Shown: in pieces, positions 1 through 8,872 of the stretch | Layout of the letters: each line of letters begins with the position of its first letter | Position numbering within the stretch: the first letter of the stretch is position 1 | DNA from: Gammaproteobacteria bacterium | GTDB taxonomy: Bacteria > Pseudomonadota > Gammaproteobacteria > UBA4575 | DNA length: 64,000 bases | Direction: 5' to 3' | NCBI GenBank assembly: GCA_014075255.1 | Contig: CP046178.1 | Location: 2,126,894-2,190,893 of the forward strand | Position numbers and translations under genes: made by a program | Notes under the pieces: generated by a model | Seen by the model: only the letters and a program-made list of their open reading frames with translations | Told to the model about the DNA's origin: nothing | The model's database searches: none

Positions 1-520
1 ATTCAGCTATTTTTGCAATGTTTATTGCATTGCGTTGTTTGGGGGTTATACCGGTACGTATCTTTAGCGTAACTGGTGCATCTACTGCATTAACTACCGC
101 TTCTAAAATGTCGCCAACATTTTTTTCGTCGGCTAACAGGGCTGAACCTGCATTACTTTTACAAACTTTTTTTGCAGGACAACCCATATTGATATCAATA
201 ATTTGCGCGCCTTTGTCGATACAAAGTTTTGCAGCAGTTGCCATAATTTGTGGTTGCGTTCCTGAAATTTGCACAATGCGTGGTTCAGGATCGGTAGGTT
301 TGATAATGCGTTGCGAACTTTTATTGCTTTTCCACTGTGCAATATCTGAGGTAAGCATTTCAGCTACCGTTGCAGCGGCGCCTTGTTGCATACAAATATT
401 GCGATATACGCTATCTGTAATGCCTGCCATAGGGGCTAACAACACGTTACTAGAAAGTGTATATGGCCCTATTTTCAAGGGCTTATAGTTAACAGAATGT
501 TTAGTGGAATTCGAATTCAT
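1..520 (-). CDS. dusB: tRNA-dihydrouridine synthase B, partial at window edge
   Basis: The reverse strand from the ATG at 518-520 reads MNSNSTKHSVNYKPLKIGPY and continues open to the window edge, giving about 173 residues of the N-terminal part. Visible family signatures are LLAPMAGITDSVYR (FMN-barrel start) and INMGCPAKKVC with the catalytic cysteine of Dus enzymes, followed by GSALL. DusB reduces specific uridines in tRNA to dihydrouridine using FMN and NADPH. The start overlaps the 3' end of the upstream zinc-ribbon gene by 20 bp, so the two are probably co-transcribed at the end of the aroQ-accBC-prmA operon. In many gammaproteobacteria fis follows dusB, but that would lie outside the window. 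Confidence 0.93.
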   Translation of the reverse strand, partial: MNSNSTKHSVNYKPLKIGPYTLSSNVLLAPMAGITDSVYRNICMQQGAAATVAEMLTSDIAQWKSNKSSQRIIKPTDPEPRIVQISGTQPQIMATAAKLCIDKGAQIIDINMGCPAKKVCKSNAGSALLADEKNVGDILEAVVNAVDAPVTLKIRTGITPKQRNAINIAKIAE

Positions 521-1313
521 ATGCGATCACTTTATTGCCAGGATCTAACACTTCTAGGCGTGCGCCTACCGGTTGATCTGTGGGCATAAGTGTATCCGCA
601 AGTGATTTATTAACAAGGTAGTCTTTTGGGCTAAAGCGACGTACGGCAACAATTTTTCCATGGGTGTCGAGTAATGTGATCTCTAACAATGGATAAGCTT
701 GCGCTAACCGGCCCTGGTTTACAAAAGAGGTAGTTATCATTAACGCTTCTTTTACGTTCGGATGTGTATATATATTACGGTTGAGAATTTTAATTGCGTT
801 TAAATCACGTTGATTGTTTTCGCCACAGCCGACAGTATTACAAAAACCATTTACCCAAACGCGAGGCAGAATCTCTATATTTTGCCAGTAATTAATTTGT
901 CCGAGAAAAAATAGCGCCAAGCCAATAGCACCTAATGTAAAAACAGCAATTTGAATAGGGCTATTTGTTTTAGTGAGTATATTGCCGCCAAAGTCATCGC
1001 GAATAACAGTTGGAATTCTTTCTGCATCCGTTAATGCGTCATCATCGCTTTGCTGCTCAAACTCAAGAGCCTCTGCATCGCCCGCTTCAGTATTTGTATC
1101 GTCGCTGGGCCATGGGTCATCGTTAAAGTCTTGGTTGTTTTCTGGATGCCAAGGTTCTGGGGTGGTTGCATTGGGATTGTGATCTTTTTCTATATGATCG
1201 CTACCATTAAAAACAGAATCACAAATTCCGCATCTAACTAAACCCTCTGCCATATGGAGTTGTTCAGTGGTGACACGAAATACAGCACGACACTCTGGGC
1301 ATTTGGTATACAT
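501..1313 (-). CDS. MJ0042 zinc-ribbon / DUF3426 membrane protein
   Basis: 270 residues. The N-terminus carries a zinc ribbon with C5-x2-C8 and C28-x2-C31. An acidic, low-complexity linker follows (about residues 40-105), then a single membrane segment near 120-138, and a C-terminal DUF3426 domain. Proteins of this build lie between prmA and dusB in many gammaproteobacteria. Their function is not established, though the single-pass topology suggests a cytoplasmic zinc ribbon tethered to an extracytoplasmic domain. It sits 40 bp after prmA and overlaps dusB by 20 bp, in the same direction as the whole operon. Confidence 0.88.
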   Translation of the reverse strand: MYTKCPECRAVFRVTTEQLHMAEGLVRCGICDSVFNGSDHIEKDHNPNATTPEPWHPENNQDFNDDPWPSDDTNTEAGDAEALEFEQQSDDDALTDAERIPTVIRDDFGGNILTKTNSPIQIAVFTLGAIGLALFFLGQINYWQNIEILPRVWVNGFCNTVGCGENNQRDLNAIKILNRNIYTHPNVKEALMITTSFVNQGRLAQAYPLLEITLLDTHGKIVAVRRFSPKDYLVNKSLADTLMPTDQPVGARLEVLDPGNKVIAYEFEFH

Positions 1314-1353
1314 TGTTAAGTAAGAACTATAACTTTATAGATTAACTTTAAAT

Positions 1354-2223
1354 TTAACTTAGAGAAGCTTCAATTAATAACCATTTATTTTTCGAGTGAA
1401 TAGTATCGAACTTAAAAGTGGGTTCATATACCTGCTTTATTTGGTCAAGCTGTTGTTCGAGTATACCGGATAAAATTATTTTGCTAGTAGGTGACATGAC
1501 TTTGGCGAAGTCTGCACTATATTTTAGTAAGGGTAATAACAGGACGTTGGCAATTAATACATCGCAGGTTTGCTGTGGTGGGCTGTCTGCTAACAATGTA
1601 TGTAATCTTTTCTCATCCACATTATTTTTACTAGCGTTTAAAAGAGTTGCTTGTACGGCTTGTGGGTCATGATCGATGGCTACAATGTGTTTGGCGCCTA
1701 GGTAATATGCGGCAATGGCAAGAATTCCAGAGCCACATCCAAAATCCATTACGGATTTATCTAATAACGGGTAATCGGCTAGCCATTGCAAGCACAATTC
1801 TGTTGTTGGATGCGTGCCGGTGCCGAAGGCTAAGCCAGGGTCGAGTTGAATATTAACTGCAAATGGATCTGGGCATGTCATCCAGCTAGGACATACCCAT
1901 AAGCGATCACTAAACTGCATAGGCCGCAAGTTTTGCATCCATATTTTTTGCCAGTCTTGATCTTGTATTGGCCGCTTACTGAGCTCAACGGAAGCCGTTA
2001 AGGCTTCCTCAATAGGTTTTTGCAATGTTTCTATTTCGATATCTTCTACAAACAATGCGCTTAGTGTGATGTGTTGCCAAAGTGGTGTGGTATCCACTTC
2101 CTCAACGAAAATAGGGCAATCTTCTGCATCTACAGTACTGATTGACACAGCGCCAAGTTCATCGAGCAGGATCTCAGTGGCGAGGTATTGATGACGTTCG
2201 AGACGTAAACTAATTTCAAACAC
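1354..2223 (-). CDS. prmA: ribosomal protein L11 methyltransferase
   Basis: 289 residues, the usual family length. It has an N-terminal substrate-recognition domain and then a Rossmann SAM-binding domain. Visible motifs are LDPGLAFGTGTHPTT at about 128-141 and the SAM glycine loop MDFGCGSG at 159-166, followed by the acidic strand AIDHDP. PrmA trimethylates lysines and the N-terminus of ribosomal protein L11. It lies 33 bp downstream of accC in the same operon, which is a conserved neighbourhood. Confidence 0.96.
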   Translation of the reverse strand: MFEISLRLERHQYLATEILLDELGAVSISTVDAEDCPIFVEEVDTTPLWQHITLSALFVEDIEIETLQKPIEEALTASVELSKRPIQDQDWQKIWMQNLRPMQFSDRLWVCPSWMTCPDPFAVNIQLDPGLAFGTGTHPTTELCLQWLADYPLLDKSVMDFGCGSGILAIAAYYLGAKHIVAIDHDPQAVQATLLNASKNNVDEKRLHTLLADSPPQQTCDVLIANVLLLPLLKYSADFAKVMSPTSKIILSGILEQQLDQIKQVYEPTFKFDTIHSKNKWLLIEASLS

Positions 2224-2256
2224 AATAAAGTGTTGTTGGTTCTAAAATAAAGCTGG

Positions 2257-3597
2257 TTATGTAGAAAGTTTAGACTCGAGGTAATGAATATTGTGTTGCT
2301 CGTTAACATACACTTCGTCCAGCATTAGATCTTGTAATAAAGGAACGTTAGTGACGATACCCTCAATCACGATTTCATGTAGTGCTCCACGCATCCTGGT
2401 CATGGCGCCTTCTCGACTATGGCCAATAGCAAGTAATTTGCCGATCATGGAATCATAATAAGGAGGAACGGTATAACCATTGTACAAGTGTGTGTCTACT
2501 CGTATGCCAGGTCCACCAGGACAATGAAAATGAGTGACTTTGCCAGGGCAAGGAAGAAAGGTGTATGGGTCTTCGGCATTAATCCGACATTCAATGGCAT
2601 GCCCACGAATTTTGATGTCGTCTTGAGTAAACGTGAGTTTTTCGCCTGCTGCAATTAACAGTTGTTGCTTGACGATATCAATGCCAGTAATCATTTCTGT
2701 AACGGGGTGCTCTACCTGAACGCGAGTATTCATCTCGATGAAATAGAACTCACCATTAGCATATAAAAATTCAAACGTACCTGCGCCTCGATAACCTATT
2801 TGTCGACAGGCTTCAGTAATGCTTGCGCCAATCCTTTCGCGTTGTTCGGGAGTAATGCCAAATGCAGGCGCTTCTTCAATTACTTTTTGATTACGGCGTT
2901 GCATAGAACAGTCACGTTCACACAAATGGATCGCATTACCATGTTCGTCCGCTAATACTTGGAATTCAACATGACGTGGATTTTGCAGAAATTTTTCTAT
3001 AAATAAACGATCATCATTGAATGCAGCGCCTGCTTCATTACGAGTAATAGAGATGGCTTCGACTAAGTCTTCTTCGGCTTCCACAACGCGCATGCCTCGT
3101 CCACCACCACCACCGGCAGCTTTCACCATAACGGGATAACCGATTTCTCGAGCGATTTCTTTTGCCCGATCCATGTCTTCACTAAGTGATTCATTGGTAC
3201 CCGGCACGCATGGAACGCCCGCTTTCTCCATGGCCTTTTTTGCTGCGATTTTGTCGCCCATCATGCGAATCGTTTCAGACTTTGGCCCAATAAATACAAA
3301 ACCGCTCGATTCGACGACTTCGGCAAATTCTGCATTCTCTGATAAGAAGCCATAACCAGGATGAATAGCCGTGGCATCAGTTACTTCTGCGGCACTGAGA
3401 ATGGCAGGGATGTTTAAGTAGCTATCAAGCGAAGAAGCAGGACCAATACAAACCGATTCATCAGCCATACCAACATGCATTAAATCTCGATCAGCTTCTG
3501 AGTGTACCGCAACGGTTTTGACTTCCATATCGCGACAAGCGCGCAATATACGCAGTGCAATTTCGCCGCGGTTGGCTATTACAACTTTTTCAAGCAT
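2257..3597 (-). CDS. accC: acetyl-CoA carboxylase, biotin carboxylase subunit
   Basis: 446 residues, typical for AccC. It carries the N-terminal [11 protein letters not shown], the glycine-rich ATP-grasp loop [12 protein letters not shown], the HVEFQVLAD strand, and [14 protein letters not shown] near residue 290, which holds the catalytic Glu/Arg region. It carboxylates the biotin on AccB with bicarbonate and ATP as the first half-reaction of fatty acid synthesis. Its start lies 43 bp after accB. Confidence 0.98.
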   Translation of the reverse strand: MLEKVVIANRGEIALRILRACRDMEVKTVAVHSEADRDLMHVGMADESVCIGPASSLDSYLNIPAILSAAEVTDATAIHPGYGFLSENAEFAEVVESSGFVFIGPKSETIRMMGDKIAAKKAMEKAGVPCVPGTNESLSEDMDRAKEIAREIGYPVMVKAAGGGGGRGMRVVEAEEDLVEAISITRNEAGAAFNDDRLFIEKFLQNPRHVEFQVLADEHGNAIHLCERDCSMQRRNQKVIEEAPAFGITPEQRERIGASITEACRQIGYRGAGTFEFLYANGEFYFIEMNTRVQVEHPVTEMITGIDIVKQQLLIAAGEKLTFTQDDIKIRGHAIECRINAEDPYTFLPCPGKVTHFHCPGGPGIRVDTHLYNGYTVPPYYDSMIGKLLAIGHSREGAMTRMRGALHEIVIEGIVTNVPLLQDLMLDEVYVNEQHNIHYLESKLST

Positions 3598-3640
3598 AAG
3601 AATTTAATTATTTTGGGTTGAGTAATTTAAGCTTACTTAA

Positions 3641-4090
3641 TCATTCGATGATAAATAACGCTTGGCCAAATTCTACAGGTTGCGCATTATCAACTAGCTT
3701 AGCTTTAATAACGCCTGATTTGTCTGCTTCTATTTGGTTAAGCATTTTCATGGCTTCGATAATACAAAGCGTTTCACCGACTTTTACAGACTGGCCCACT
3801 TCAACAAAAGAGGGTTGTCCGGGAGCTGCAGCTTCATAAAATGTGCCTACCATAGGCGAATTCACACTATGCCCACTTGGTACAGCATCTTGTGCATCAA
3901 CTACTGGCGCTTCAGCAGCAACCGCAGGCACTGGAGCAAGTGGCGCCGCCATAGCTTGGGGAATCATTACTTGATTGTTTGCAACCCCGCGACTAATACG
4001 TACCGATTCTTCGCCTTCTTTAATTTCTATTTCGGCTACACCCGATTCATCCAGTAATTCGATTAGTTTTTTAACTTTGCGTATATCCAT
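3641..4090 (-). CDS. accB: biotin carboxyl carrier protein of acetyl-CoA carboxylase
   Basis: 149 residues. The N-terminal region ([23 protein letters not shown]) is followed by an Ala/Pro-rich flexible linker (about 45-75) and a C-terminal biotinyl domain. The biotin attachment site is EAMKM, with the modified lysine at residue 115. AccB carries the carboxyl group between AccC and the carboxyltransferase. It is encoded between aroQ and accC, the standard order. Confidence 0.98.
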   Translation of the reverse strand: MDIRKVKKLIELLDESGVAEIEIKEGEESVRISRGVANNQVMIPQAMAAPLAPVPAVAAEAPVVDAQDAVPSGHSVNSPMVGTFYEAAAPGQPSFVEVGQSVKVGETLCIIEAMKMLNQIEADKSGVIKAKLVDNAQPVEFGQALFIIE

Positions 4091-4150
4091 GATCTACTCT
4101 TTATTAATTTCTTTATTAATTATTTTCTTTTTAACTTTTTGATGCTTACG

Positions 4151-4594
4151 TTATTTAGAAGTAAGTTTGTTATGTGCAGCCTCAACAGCTAGCTCATAAC
4201 CTTTAGCGCCCATGCCCGATATCACGCCTACCGCTATATCGGATAAAAATGAATGCTGACGAAACTCTTCACGTGCAAACACGTTAGATAAATGCAATTC
4301 GATAAAGGGAATGCTTACACCAAGGAGTGCATCGCGTAGCGCGATACTGGTGTGTGTAAATGCGCCGGGGTTAAATATAATCATATCCACGTCATCCACC
4401 TTGGCTTGATGAATACGATTTACTAATTCGTGCTCTGCATTGCTCTGAAAGTGTTGTAGAGGATAACCATGCGCTTTAGCGGCATCATGTGCACGCTGCA
4501 CCACATCCGCTAGTGTTTCATGGCCATATACTTCGGGCTCGCGTTGACCGAGCAGATTTAGGTTAGGACCGTTTAAGAGTAAGAGCTTATGCAT
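4151..4594 (-). CDS. aroQ: type II 3-dehydroquinate dehydratase
   Basis: 147 residues, normal length for the small dodecameric type II enzyme. It opens with [20 protein letters not shown], where Y23 is the catalytic tyrosine. [16 protein letters not shown] and the ELHLSN substrate loop are present. It converts 3-dehydroquinate to 3-dehydroshikimate in the shikimate pathway. It is the first gene of the leftward operon. The 254 bp upstream of it also carry the promoter region of the divergent msrA gene. Confidence 0.97.
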   Translation of the reverse strand: MHKLLLLNGPNLNLLGQREPEVYGHETLADVVQRAHDAAKAHGYPLQHFQSNAEHELVNRIHQAKVDDVDMIIFNPGAFTHTSIALRDALLGVSIPFIELHLSNVFAREEFRQHSFLSDIAVGVISGMGAKGYELAVEAAHNKLTSK

Positions 4595-4848
4595 AAATTT
4601 GTTATTAACTTGCCGCTAATTGTAGTTAACTTGCAAGTATCTTAGTTATTTTTCGAGTCTACATGAAAAAGCAGTTAAATCCACTCTATTTATTGTTAAA
4701 TTACTAATTTTTAGAATTTCAAAGAAGTTATACTTAATTTCATGTAATTTAATGGAATTTAGTAATATATGACCTTTCAAAAAAATAATAGCCTGCTGAT
4801 CCGTCTAACTTGTAATATCCGGCCTGGTTTGGCTGTCATACTAAAGCC

Positions 4849-5555
4849 ATGTCCTTTAATTTAAGATACAAAATGTCCCTCATATTTAAAAACTTTCGCT
4901 GGACGATACTAGCAGTAGCGCTGATTTTAATGGGTAGCTGGTTATTTGCAGGAAAAATGCAAGCCTCGGCTGAGACCAATAAGCAAACAACCACTGCAGT
5001 TTTTGCAGGTGGATGTTTTTGGTGCATGGAGCCACCGTTCGATAAACTAGCAGGTGTTATAGAAACTACTTCTGGTTATACCGGTGGGCACACTGAAACC
5101 CAACCTACAAACAAGTGTCGTCTGATACCACCGGACATTTCGAGGCATTGGAAGTAACCTACGATCCAAGCAAGATTGATTACGCAACGTTATTAAATGT
5201 TTTTTGGCATAACGTTGATCCGCTTGATGCACATGGACAGTTTTGTGACAAAGGAGAAAGTTACCGCACCGCAATTTTCTACAACAGTGATGAACAAAAA
5301 AAATTAGCATCAGCTTCAAAGAAAGATTTAGTCGACTCAGGTTACTTTAAGGAAGAGGTAGTTACTGATGTTGTTGCGGCTAAAAAGTTTTATCCGGCAG
5401 AAGATTATCATCAGAATTATTATCAAAAGAATCCAGTGAGATATAAATATTACCGTTTTGCCTGTGGTCGAGATAATCGGCTTAAGGAGTTATGGAATAA
5501 TTCTGCTGGAATTAAAGGAGATTTAGTTCCTATGTCTACTAAAAATGGTAACTAA
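4849..5555 (+). pseudogene. msrA: peptide methionine sulfoxide reductase A, frameshifted
   Basis: Two overlapping reading frames together make one MsrA. The first (4849-5157) has an N-terminal signal or anchor (about residues 18-40) and the active-site [13 protein letters not shown] with SGYTGG. It then runs into the nonsense tail [14 protein letters not shown]. The second frame gives the expected continuation [23 protein letters not shown], then FWHNVDPLDAHGQFCDKG. The shift lies at about 5095-5101, next to AAACCC, and one missing base restores the frame. The intact product would reduce methionine-S-sulfoxide in exported proteins. A second possible start is the ATG at 4873. This may be a real pseudogene or a one-base sequence error. 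Confidence 0.85.
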
Positions 5556-5559
5556 TGGT

Positions 5560-5925
5560 ATGAGTGAGACGGTATTAAATGCAGTACGTAAGGCCAGTGC
5601 CCAATGGAAATCTGCTTTTAATTCTGGTGATGCAAAAGGTTGTGCAGAACAATATGAAAATAATGCGGTTATGCATGCACGACCGTTTGGTACTTTTACT
5701 GGTGTTGTCGAAATACAAAGCTTTTGGCAACAACTAATTGAAGATGGATTTTCAGATGTTGAATACATCAACCTCAAAATTGAAGTGATTAATGAGACCA
5801 GTGCACTGCTAACTTCTGAATGGAAAATGAATAAAGCAAAGGGTGTAATTCATAAAGAATTATGGGTCTTGCAAGAAGATGGTTCCGCCAAGCTTAGGGA
5901 AGATGATTTTGAGGCAAAGAACTAA
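5560..5925 (+). CDS. SnoaL/NTF2-like small protein
   Basis: 121 residues from the ATG at 5560. An in-frame ATG at 5545 would add five residues and overlap the msrA stop. The pattern is that of DUF4440/SnoaL-like NTF2-fold proteins: an N-terminal helix with AQWKSAFNSGDAKGCAEQYENNAVMHARPFG, then GVVEIQSFWQQLIEDGFSDV and strands ending in LLTSEWKMNKA. No catalytic residue set is recognised. It directly follows the broken msrA and may be translated with it. The first copy of the 26-bp palindrome family lies about 70 bp downstream. Confidence 0.75.
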   Translation: MSETVLNAVRKASAQWKSAFNSGDAKGCAEQYENNAVMHARPFGTFTGVVEIQSFWQQLIEDGFSDVEYINLKIEVINETSALLTSEWKMNKAKGVIHKELWVLQEDGSAKLREDDFEAKN

Positions 5926-5992
5926 CTAATCAATGAGTGTAATGGAGCGTTTCTTGGGTGATGGGAAAAGCATGTAAGAGTTACATTTAGAA

Positions 5993-6018
5993 TGACCGCG
6001 TTCGACCCAAAGCGGACA
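5993..6018. repeat. 26-bp imperfect palindrome, copy 1
   Basis: Arms TGACCGC and AGCGGACA around the centre GTTCGACCCAA. It is in the forward form, whose centre reads GACCCAA, and is flanked by AA and TT. It faces copy 2 in inverted orientation across the DUF4124 gene. A small hairpin, ATGTAA-GAG-TTACAT, lies just upstream at 5972-5986. Confidence 0.85.
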
Positions 6019-6133
6019 TTTTGCAAACAAAAATAATGCTGTTATTAAACATCAAATTGTGAAATAGGCATCTAAAATTAATCTTCATAGCTAATAAGGT
6101 TATTTATAGTCTAGTTACAGAATTGGAGGTTTA

Positions 6134-6637
6134 GTGAATAATTGGCTTAGTGTTGTAATAATAGTTATTAGCTTCCATGTGTACTATTTAGTCGCACATT
6201 CAGAAACTAAAGTATATAAATATGTGGATGAAAACGGCAAAGTCGTTTACACATCTAACCCGCCAAACAATTCAAACAACATTGAAGTAATAGAGGTAAA
6301 TGAAGCTAACACTATCCCTCCGCTTCAAATTAAAGCTAAGCAAAACGAGATAAAACAGCAGCATGATAGTGTAACTAATCGAATTAAAGAAAGAATGAGT
6401 GATAGGGAAGAGCGTACTGCTGAAATTAAAGAGGCAAGACTAGAAGTAACTAAGAAAAAAGAAGCTTTAGAGAAAGGAAAAACACCACAAGCTGGTGAGC
6501 GACTTGGTACGATTGGCGCTCTGACTGGTAATAAAACTCGATTATCGCAGAAGTACCATGATCGAGTTTCGCTATTAGAAAAAGAACTAGAGACTGCCGA
6601 AGATAAATTGAAAGAAGTGCTAAAAAAGAAAAAGTAA
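6134..6637 (+). CDS. DUF4124 protein with signal peptide and charged coiled coil
   Basis: 167 residues starting at GTG 6134, with a strong GGAGGT Shine-Dalgarno only 3 nt upstream. A hydrophobic signal segment (about 3-22) precedes the DUF4124 motif TKVYKYVDENGKVVYTSNPP (about 25-45). The rest is a highly charged helical region (about 70-167, rich in Lys, Glu and Arg) with coiled-coil character, ending KEVLKKKK. DUF4124 proteins are exported and of unknown role. The stop codon lies 3 bp before palindrome copy 2, and copy 1 lies 115 bp upstream, so the gene is neatly bracketed by the repeat family. A second DUF4124 gene is at 20564. Confidence 0.8.
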   Translation: MNNWLSVVIIVISFHVYYLVAHSETKVYKYVDENGKVVYTSNPPNNSNNIEVIEVNEANTIPPLQIKAKQNEIKQQHDSVTNRIKERMSDREERTAEIKEARLEVTKKKEALEKGKTPQAGERLGTIGALTGNKTRLSQKYHDRVSLLEKELETAEDKLKEVLKKKK

Positions 6638-6639
6638 AA

Positions 6640-6665
6640 TGTCCGCTTCTGGCCGGAAGCAGACA
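6640..6665. repeat. 26-bp imperfect palindrome, copy 2
   Basis: TGTCCGCT and AGCAGACA arms around TCTGGCCGGA. It is in the reverse form relative to copy 1, with centre TGGCCG. It starts 3 bp after the DUF4124 stop codon. Read on the minus strand it yields a spurious ORF beginning MSASGQKRT. Confidence 0.85.
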
Positions 6666-6716
6666 TAAAATAGATACGTTAAAAATAGTTAGATACACAT
6701 ATGCAAGAGTAATGAG

Positions 6717-6950
6717 TTGAAAAACAATGATCTAATTACTTCGGTATCTGAGGATGTATCAAAAAGTTTAGTTATTGTACTGACTAGTTCGCTAAGCCTG
6801 CTTGTTTATCTTCCTTTGTATCTAGCCCGTGATAAATTACCGGTTTGGCTAATATTGTTCTTGGAACCTAGACTCGTTATTTCAGGTGTGTTGCTAATAG
6901 GATTAGGGGTTTATATTTGTGCAAGGGCTATTCGCAAGCGATTAAATTGA
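6717..6950 (+). CDS. small two-segment membrane protein
   Basis: 77 residues if started at TTG 6717; no better in-frame start is visible. Two hydrophobic segments (about 18-35 and 42-66) and a basic C-terminus (ARAIRKRLN) suggest an inner-membrane protein. The family is not recognised. It lies between palindrome copies 2 and 3, like the other bracketed genes. The weak start and short length leave real doubt. Confidence 0.45.
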   Translation: MKNNDLITSVSEDVSKSLVIVLTSSLSLLVYLPLYLARDKLPVWLILFLEPRLVISGVLLIGLGVYICARAIRKRLN

Positions 6951-6973
6951 AAACGAGTCAACTACAAATTCAA

Positions 6974-6990
6974 TGACCGCTATTGGCCGG
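6974..6990. repeat. Degenerate half copy of the 26-bp palindrome, copy 3
   Basis: Reads TGACCGCTATTGGCCGG and then diverges, so only the left arm and centre survive. It is in the reverse form, the same as copies 2, 5, 6 and 8. The hairpin chain at 7021-7073 begins about 30 bp downstream. Confidence 0.7.
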
Positions 6991-7020
6991 TATAAATATG
7001 CTCCTGCGTTACTCTATCTC

Positions 7021-7073
7021 CTGCATCCATGCAGTTGTGTCTCCCGCGACACTTGTGCATCCTGCACATCGTC
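7021..7073. repeat. Short-hairpin chain with a segment repeated near 45 kb
   Basis: Successive small inverted repeats: CTGCA-TCCA-TGCAG (7021-7034), TGTC-TCCCGC-GACA (7038-7051) and GTGCA-TCC-TGCAC (7055-7067). Positions 7038-7073 match 45144-45179 in inverted orientation at 35 of 36 bases. The arms differ between hairpins while the TCC centre recurs. Confidence 0.8.
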
Positions 7074-7088
7074 CTTGCGCTTACTACT

Positions 7089-7301
7089 TTAGAGTTTATC
7101 GATGACTAAGTTGACCATCGTGTCATCATTTTCGTCTCTAACCTTAAGTTGGCCATCGCCAAATTTTTGAATACACCGAGTAGCGCGCTGAATGGCCATG
7201 TCCAGTTTGTAATGACTGGTATCAGGCCCGCGGCCATCGGTTCGATGATTAATCCACTTTTGGCCTTCGCGGTAAACAATTCGATTGTTATTGTCTTTCA
7301 T
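7089..7301 (-). CDS. DUF2188-like small protein
   Basis: 70 residues. The layout is a strand with Tyr-Arg-Glu-Gly, then W-x-N-H-R-T-D-G, a helix with ALDMAIQRATRCIQKFG-type content, and a final VRDENDDTMVNLVIDKL. This resembles DUF2188 proteins, where a short strand-helix-strand fold is common. I place it there by pattern only. No function is known. It stands alone on the minus strand, next to the hairpin chain at 7021-7073. Confidence 0.55.
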   Translation of the reverse strand: MKDNNNRIVYREGQKWINHRTDGRGPDTSHYKLDMAIQRATRCIQKFGDGQLKVRDENDDTMVNLVIDKL

Positions 7302-7358
7302 GAAACATTTCCATATGTATATTTAAGTGCAATAAGCCTATATTTTCAGCCCATTTAA

Positions 7359-7613
7359 TTATTCGCCAACTTCTGTTTCTTCTGTGGAGTCATTGCAAAA
7401 GAATTCAGTAGCTTCATCACTTGTAACCCATTTAGGTACAAGTTCGCCTTCATGTTGACTGCCTTCAGGACATAACAAAACAACCTCTACGGGTACGGGC
7501 TGAATGATAAGTGGTTCGATAGTGCGAACATTCTCGGATGCATAGCTTGTTAGCGTTAACAGCATAAAGCAAAGCACGCTTATGAATTGTGTGTAGCGTC
7601 TTTGCATAATCAT
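7359..7613 (-). CDS. small exported protein of unknown function
   Basis: 84 residues with a clear signal peptide (basic MIMQRRYTQF, then hydrophobic ISVLCFMLLTLTSYASE with a plausible cleavage after YAS). The mature part is short, acidic, and has two cysteines (LLCPEG, FFCND) that could form a disulfide. Its start overlaps the stop of the upstream 71-residue gene by 4 bp (ATGA), so the two are translationally coupled. Confidence 0.6.
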   Translation of the reverse strand: MIMQRRYTQFISVLCFMLLTLTSYASENVRTIEPLIIQPVPVEVVLLCPEGSQHEGELVPKWVTSDEATEFFCNDSTEETEVGE

Positions 7614-7825
7614 GAATCCAACTTTTGATATTCTTTAAATATCGCCTGAAAGACTTTTTTTGGTAGGTTGGTCTCGGTGAGTTCCAAGCCTTCCGTTCTA
7701 CGATCGCAGCTGACGCGTCGATTCATAGCGACAATTATTCCATTGCTGTCGCGCAATGGGAAAGACACATTTGAGTTAGCTACTCTACGATCTTTACCAG
7801 ATCGTCGATTTGTTTGGGCATTCAT
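7610..7825 (-). CDS. small basic protein with RRSGKDRR motif
   Basis: 71 residues, cytoplasmic. It has two related basic motifs, NRRSGKDRRV at residues 6-15 and NRRVSCDRRTEG near 35-46, suggesting an internal repeat. Motifs of this kind occur near the start of some response or PilZ-type proteins, but no such domain follows here. It is coupled by an ATGA overlap to the exported 84-residue protein. Function unknown. Confidence 0.6.
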   Translation of the reverse strand: MNAQTNRRSGKDRRVANSNVSFPLRDSNGIIVAMNRRVSCDRRTEGLELTETNLPKKVFQAIFKEYQKLDS

Positions 7826-7992
7826 GTTCTTACATCCATGTAATTGAACAGTGATTACCTTATCAAGGGTTTAACTTAATATGATCAGGTATTTATACCG
7901 TTTAATGCTTAATATCGACCGCTTGTGCGGACTATAGTCAGCTTTCTTGAATATAGGCGCACGAGATGTATCTAGCGCGAAAACAAATTTAA

Positions 7993-8490
7993 TTAATAGA
8001 GTGAAATAACGCGATCGTTCACAAAGGTATAGCGGGGTTGTTTATACCAACCATAGAGTAGCGACTTGCGAGGTTCTTTGTGCACCTTGGTGTCATAAAT
8101 TTTAAGTTCACCTGTTACAGGGTTCATCCAGAAGTCTAGATCAAATAATTTCTTAGACTCTCCTACGACATGAAAATCAGTGCAGGCAAAATAGGTGCTA
8201 CTGTTAATTTTTCGTACGGGATCATGAATTTTAACGAATCGCAATGCGAGCATTTCCCCAGTTTTATCGTCACGTAAATGAAATATGCCATCGACATCGG
8301 CTTGTGCTGCAATGTGCTTCAGCATGGCGTCTTTAATATCTTCTACGTAATACTTGCGAGGAGATTTGTCCGAGTTAGGGTGCACATCATTATTTTTAAC
8401 TGCAGATTCAGTGTCCCCTATAGCATTACCTCCGAAGGCAATCAACAATCCAACCATTAGGCCAGCACTTAAAGTGACTAGAAATTTCAT
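7993..8490 (-). CDS. exported protein of unknown function
   Basis: 165 residues with an N-terminal signal segment (KFLVTLSAGLMVGLLIAFGG). The mature part has a helix (YYVEDIKDAMLKHIAAQADVDG) followed by strands reading FHLRDDKTGEMLALRFVKIHDPVRKI and LDFWMNPVTGELKIYDTKVHKEPR. The pattern looks like a small soluble periplasmic domain. I do not recognise the family. It is followed in the same direction by the gap before the EHAGD-repeat genes' 3' end. Confidence 0.65.
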   Translation of the reverse strand: MKFLVTLSAGLMVGLLIAFGGNAIGDTESAVKNNDVHPNSDKSPRKYYVEDIKDAMLKHIAAQADVDGIFHLRDDKTGEMLALRFVKIHDPVRKINSSTYFACTDFHVVGESKKLFDLDFWMNPVTGELKIYDTKVHKEPRKSLLYGWYKQPRYTFVNDRVISLY

Positions 8491-8537
8491 TTATTAGTTC
8501 TCATGTTGATTACTTTCGAGAGTTAACAGTTTAGTGG

Positions 8538-8792
8538 CTACTCTTCTTCAGCCGGTTCACCTGCATGTTCCTTATGCTCAGCAGCATCACCCGCGTGCTC
8601 TTTAGATTCAGCAGCATCACCCGCGTGCTCTTTAGATTCAGCAGCATCACCTGCATGTTCCTTTGTTTCTGCAGCTTCACCACCGTGCTCTTTCTTCTCG
8701 GCTTTATCGCCAGCATGCTCGCCTGCATTAGCTACCATTAAAGGTGCTGTCATCAGTAGTAGAAGCGTCGCCAATATTTTCATAAATTTCAT
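8538..8792 (-). CDS. exported EHAGD-repeat protein A
   Basis: 84 residues from the ATG at 8792, chosen because AGGAG lies a normal distance upstream; an upstream in-frame ATG at 8825 lacks this. A signal peptide (MKFMKILATLLLLMTAPLMVANA) is followed by tandem units of about 10 residues built on KEHAGDAAES. The DNA shows two exact 30-bp repeats at 8581-8610 and 8611-8640 and diverged units beside them. The mature protein is only Glu, His, Ala, Gly, Asp, Lys and Ser, very acidic and histidine-bearing. Metal binding or a stress-related disordered role is possible but unproved. Confidence 0.65.
   Translation of the reverse strand: MKFMKILATLLLLMTAPLMVANAGEHAGDKAEKKEHGGEAAETKEHAGDAAESKEHAGDAAESKEHAGDAAEHKEHAGEPAEEE
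8581..8670. repeat. Tandem 30-bp coding repeats
   Basis: Two identical 30-bp units (8581-8610, 8611-8640) and a third diverged unit (8641-8670) within the EHAGD-repeat gene. The unit is a multiple of three, so copy-number change keeps the frame. Confidence 0.9.
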
Positions 8793-8872
8793 AATCAAAC
8801 TCCTGGTTGTTTGCCTAAATGGCATTTTTATAAAATGTTGTATTTCAAATTCTTTCTGAGCTTAGGTGTAAT

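Noticed and set aside
6325-6666. Minus-strand ORF beginning MSASGQKRT, and a similar one ending at 15362
   Set aside because: The MSA-type starts are palindrome copies read on the other strand; the rest is antisense to real genes.
8581-8670. CRISPR-like direct repeats
   Set aside because: They are in-frame coding repeats without spacers.
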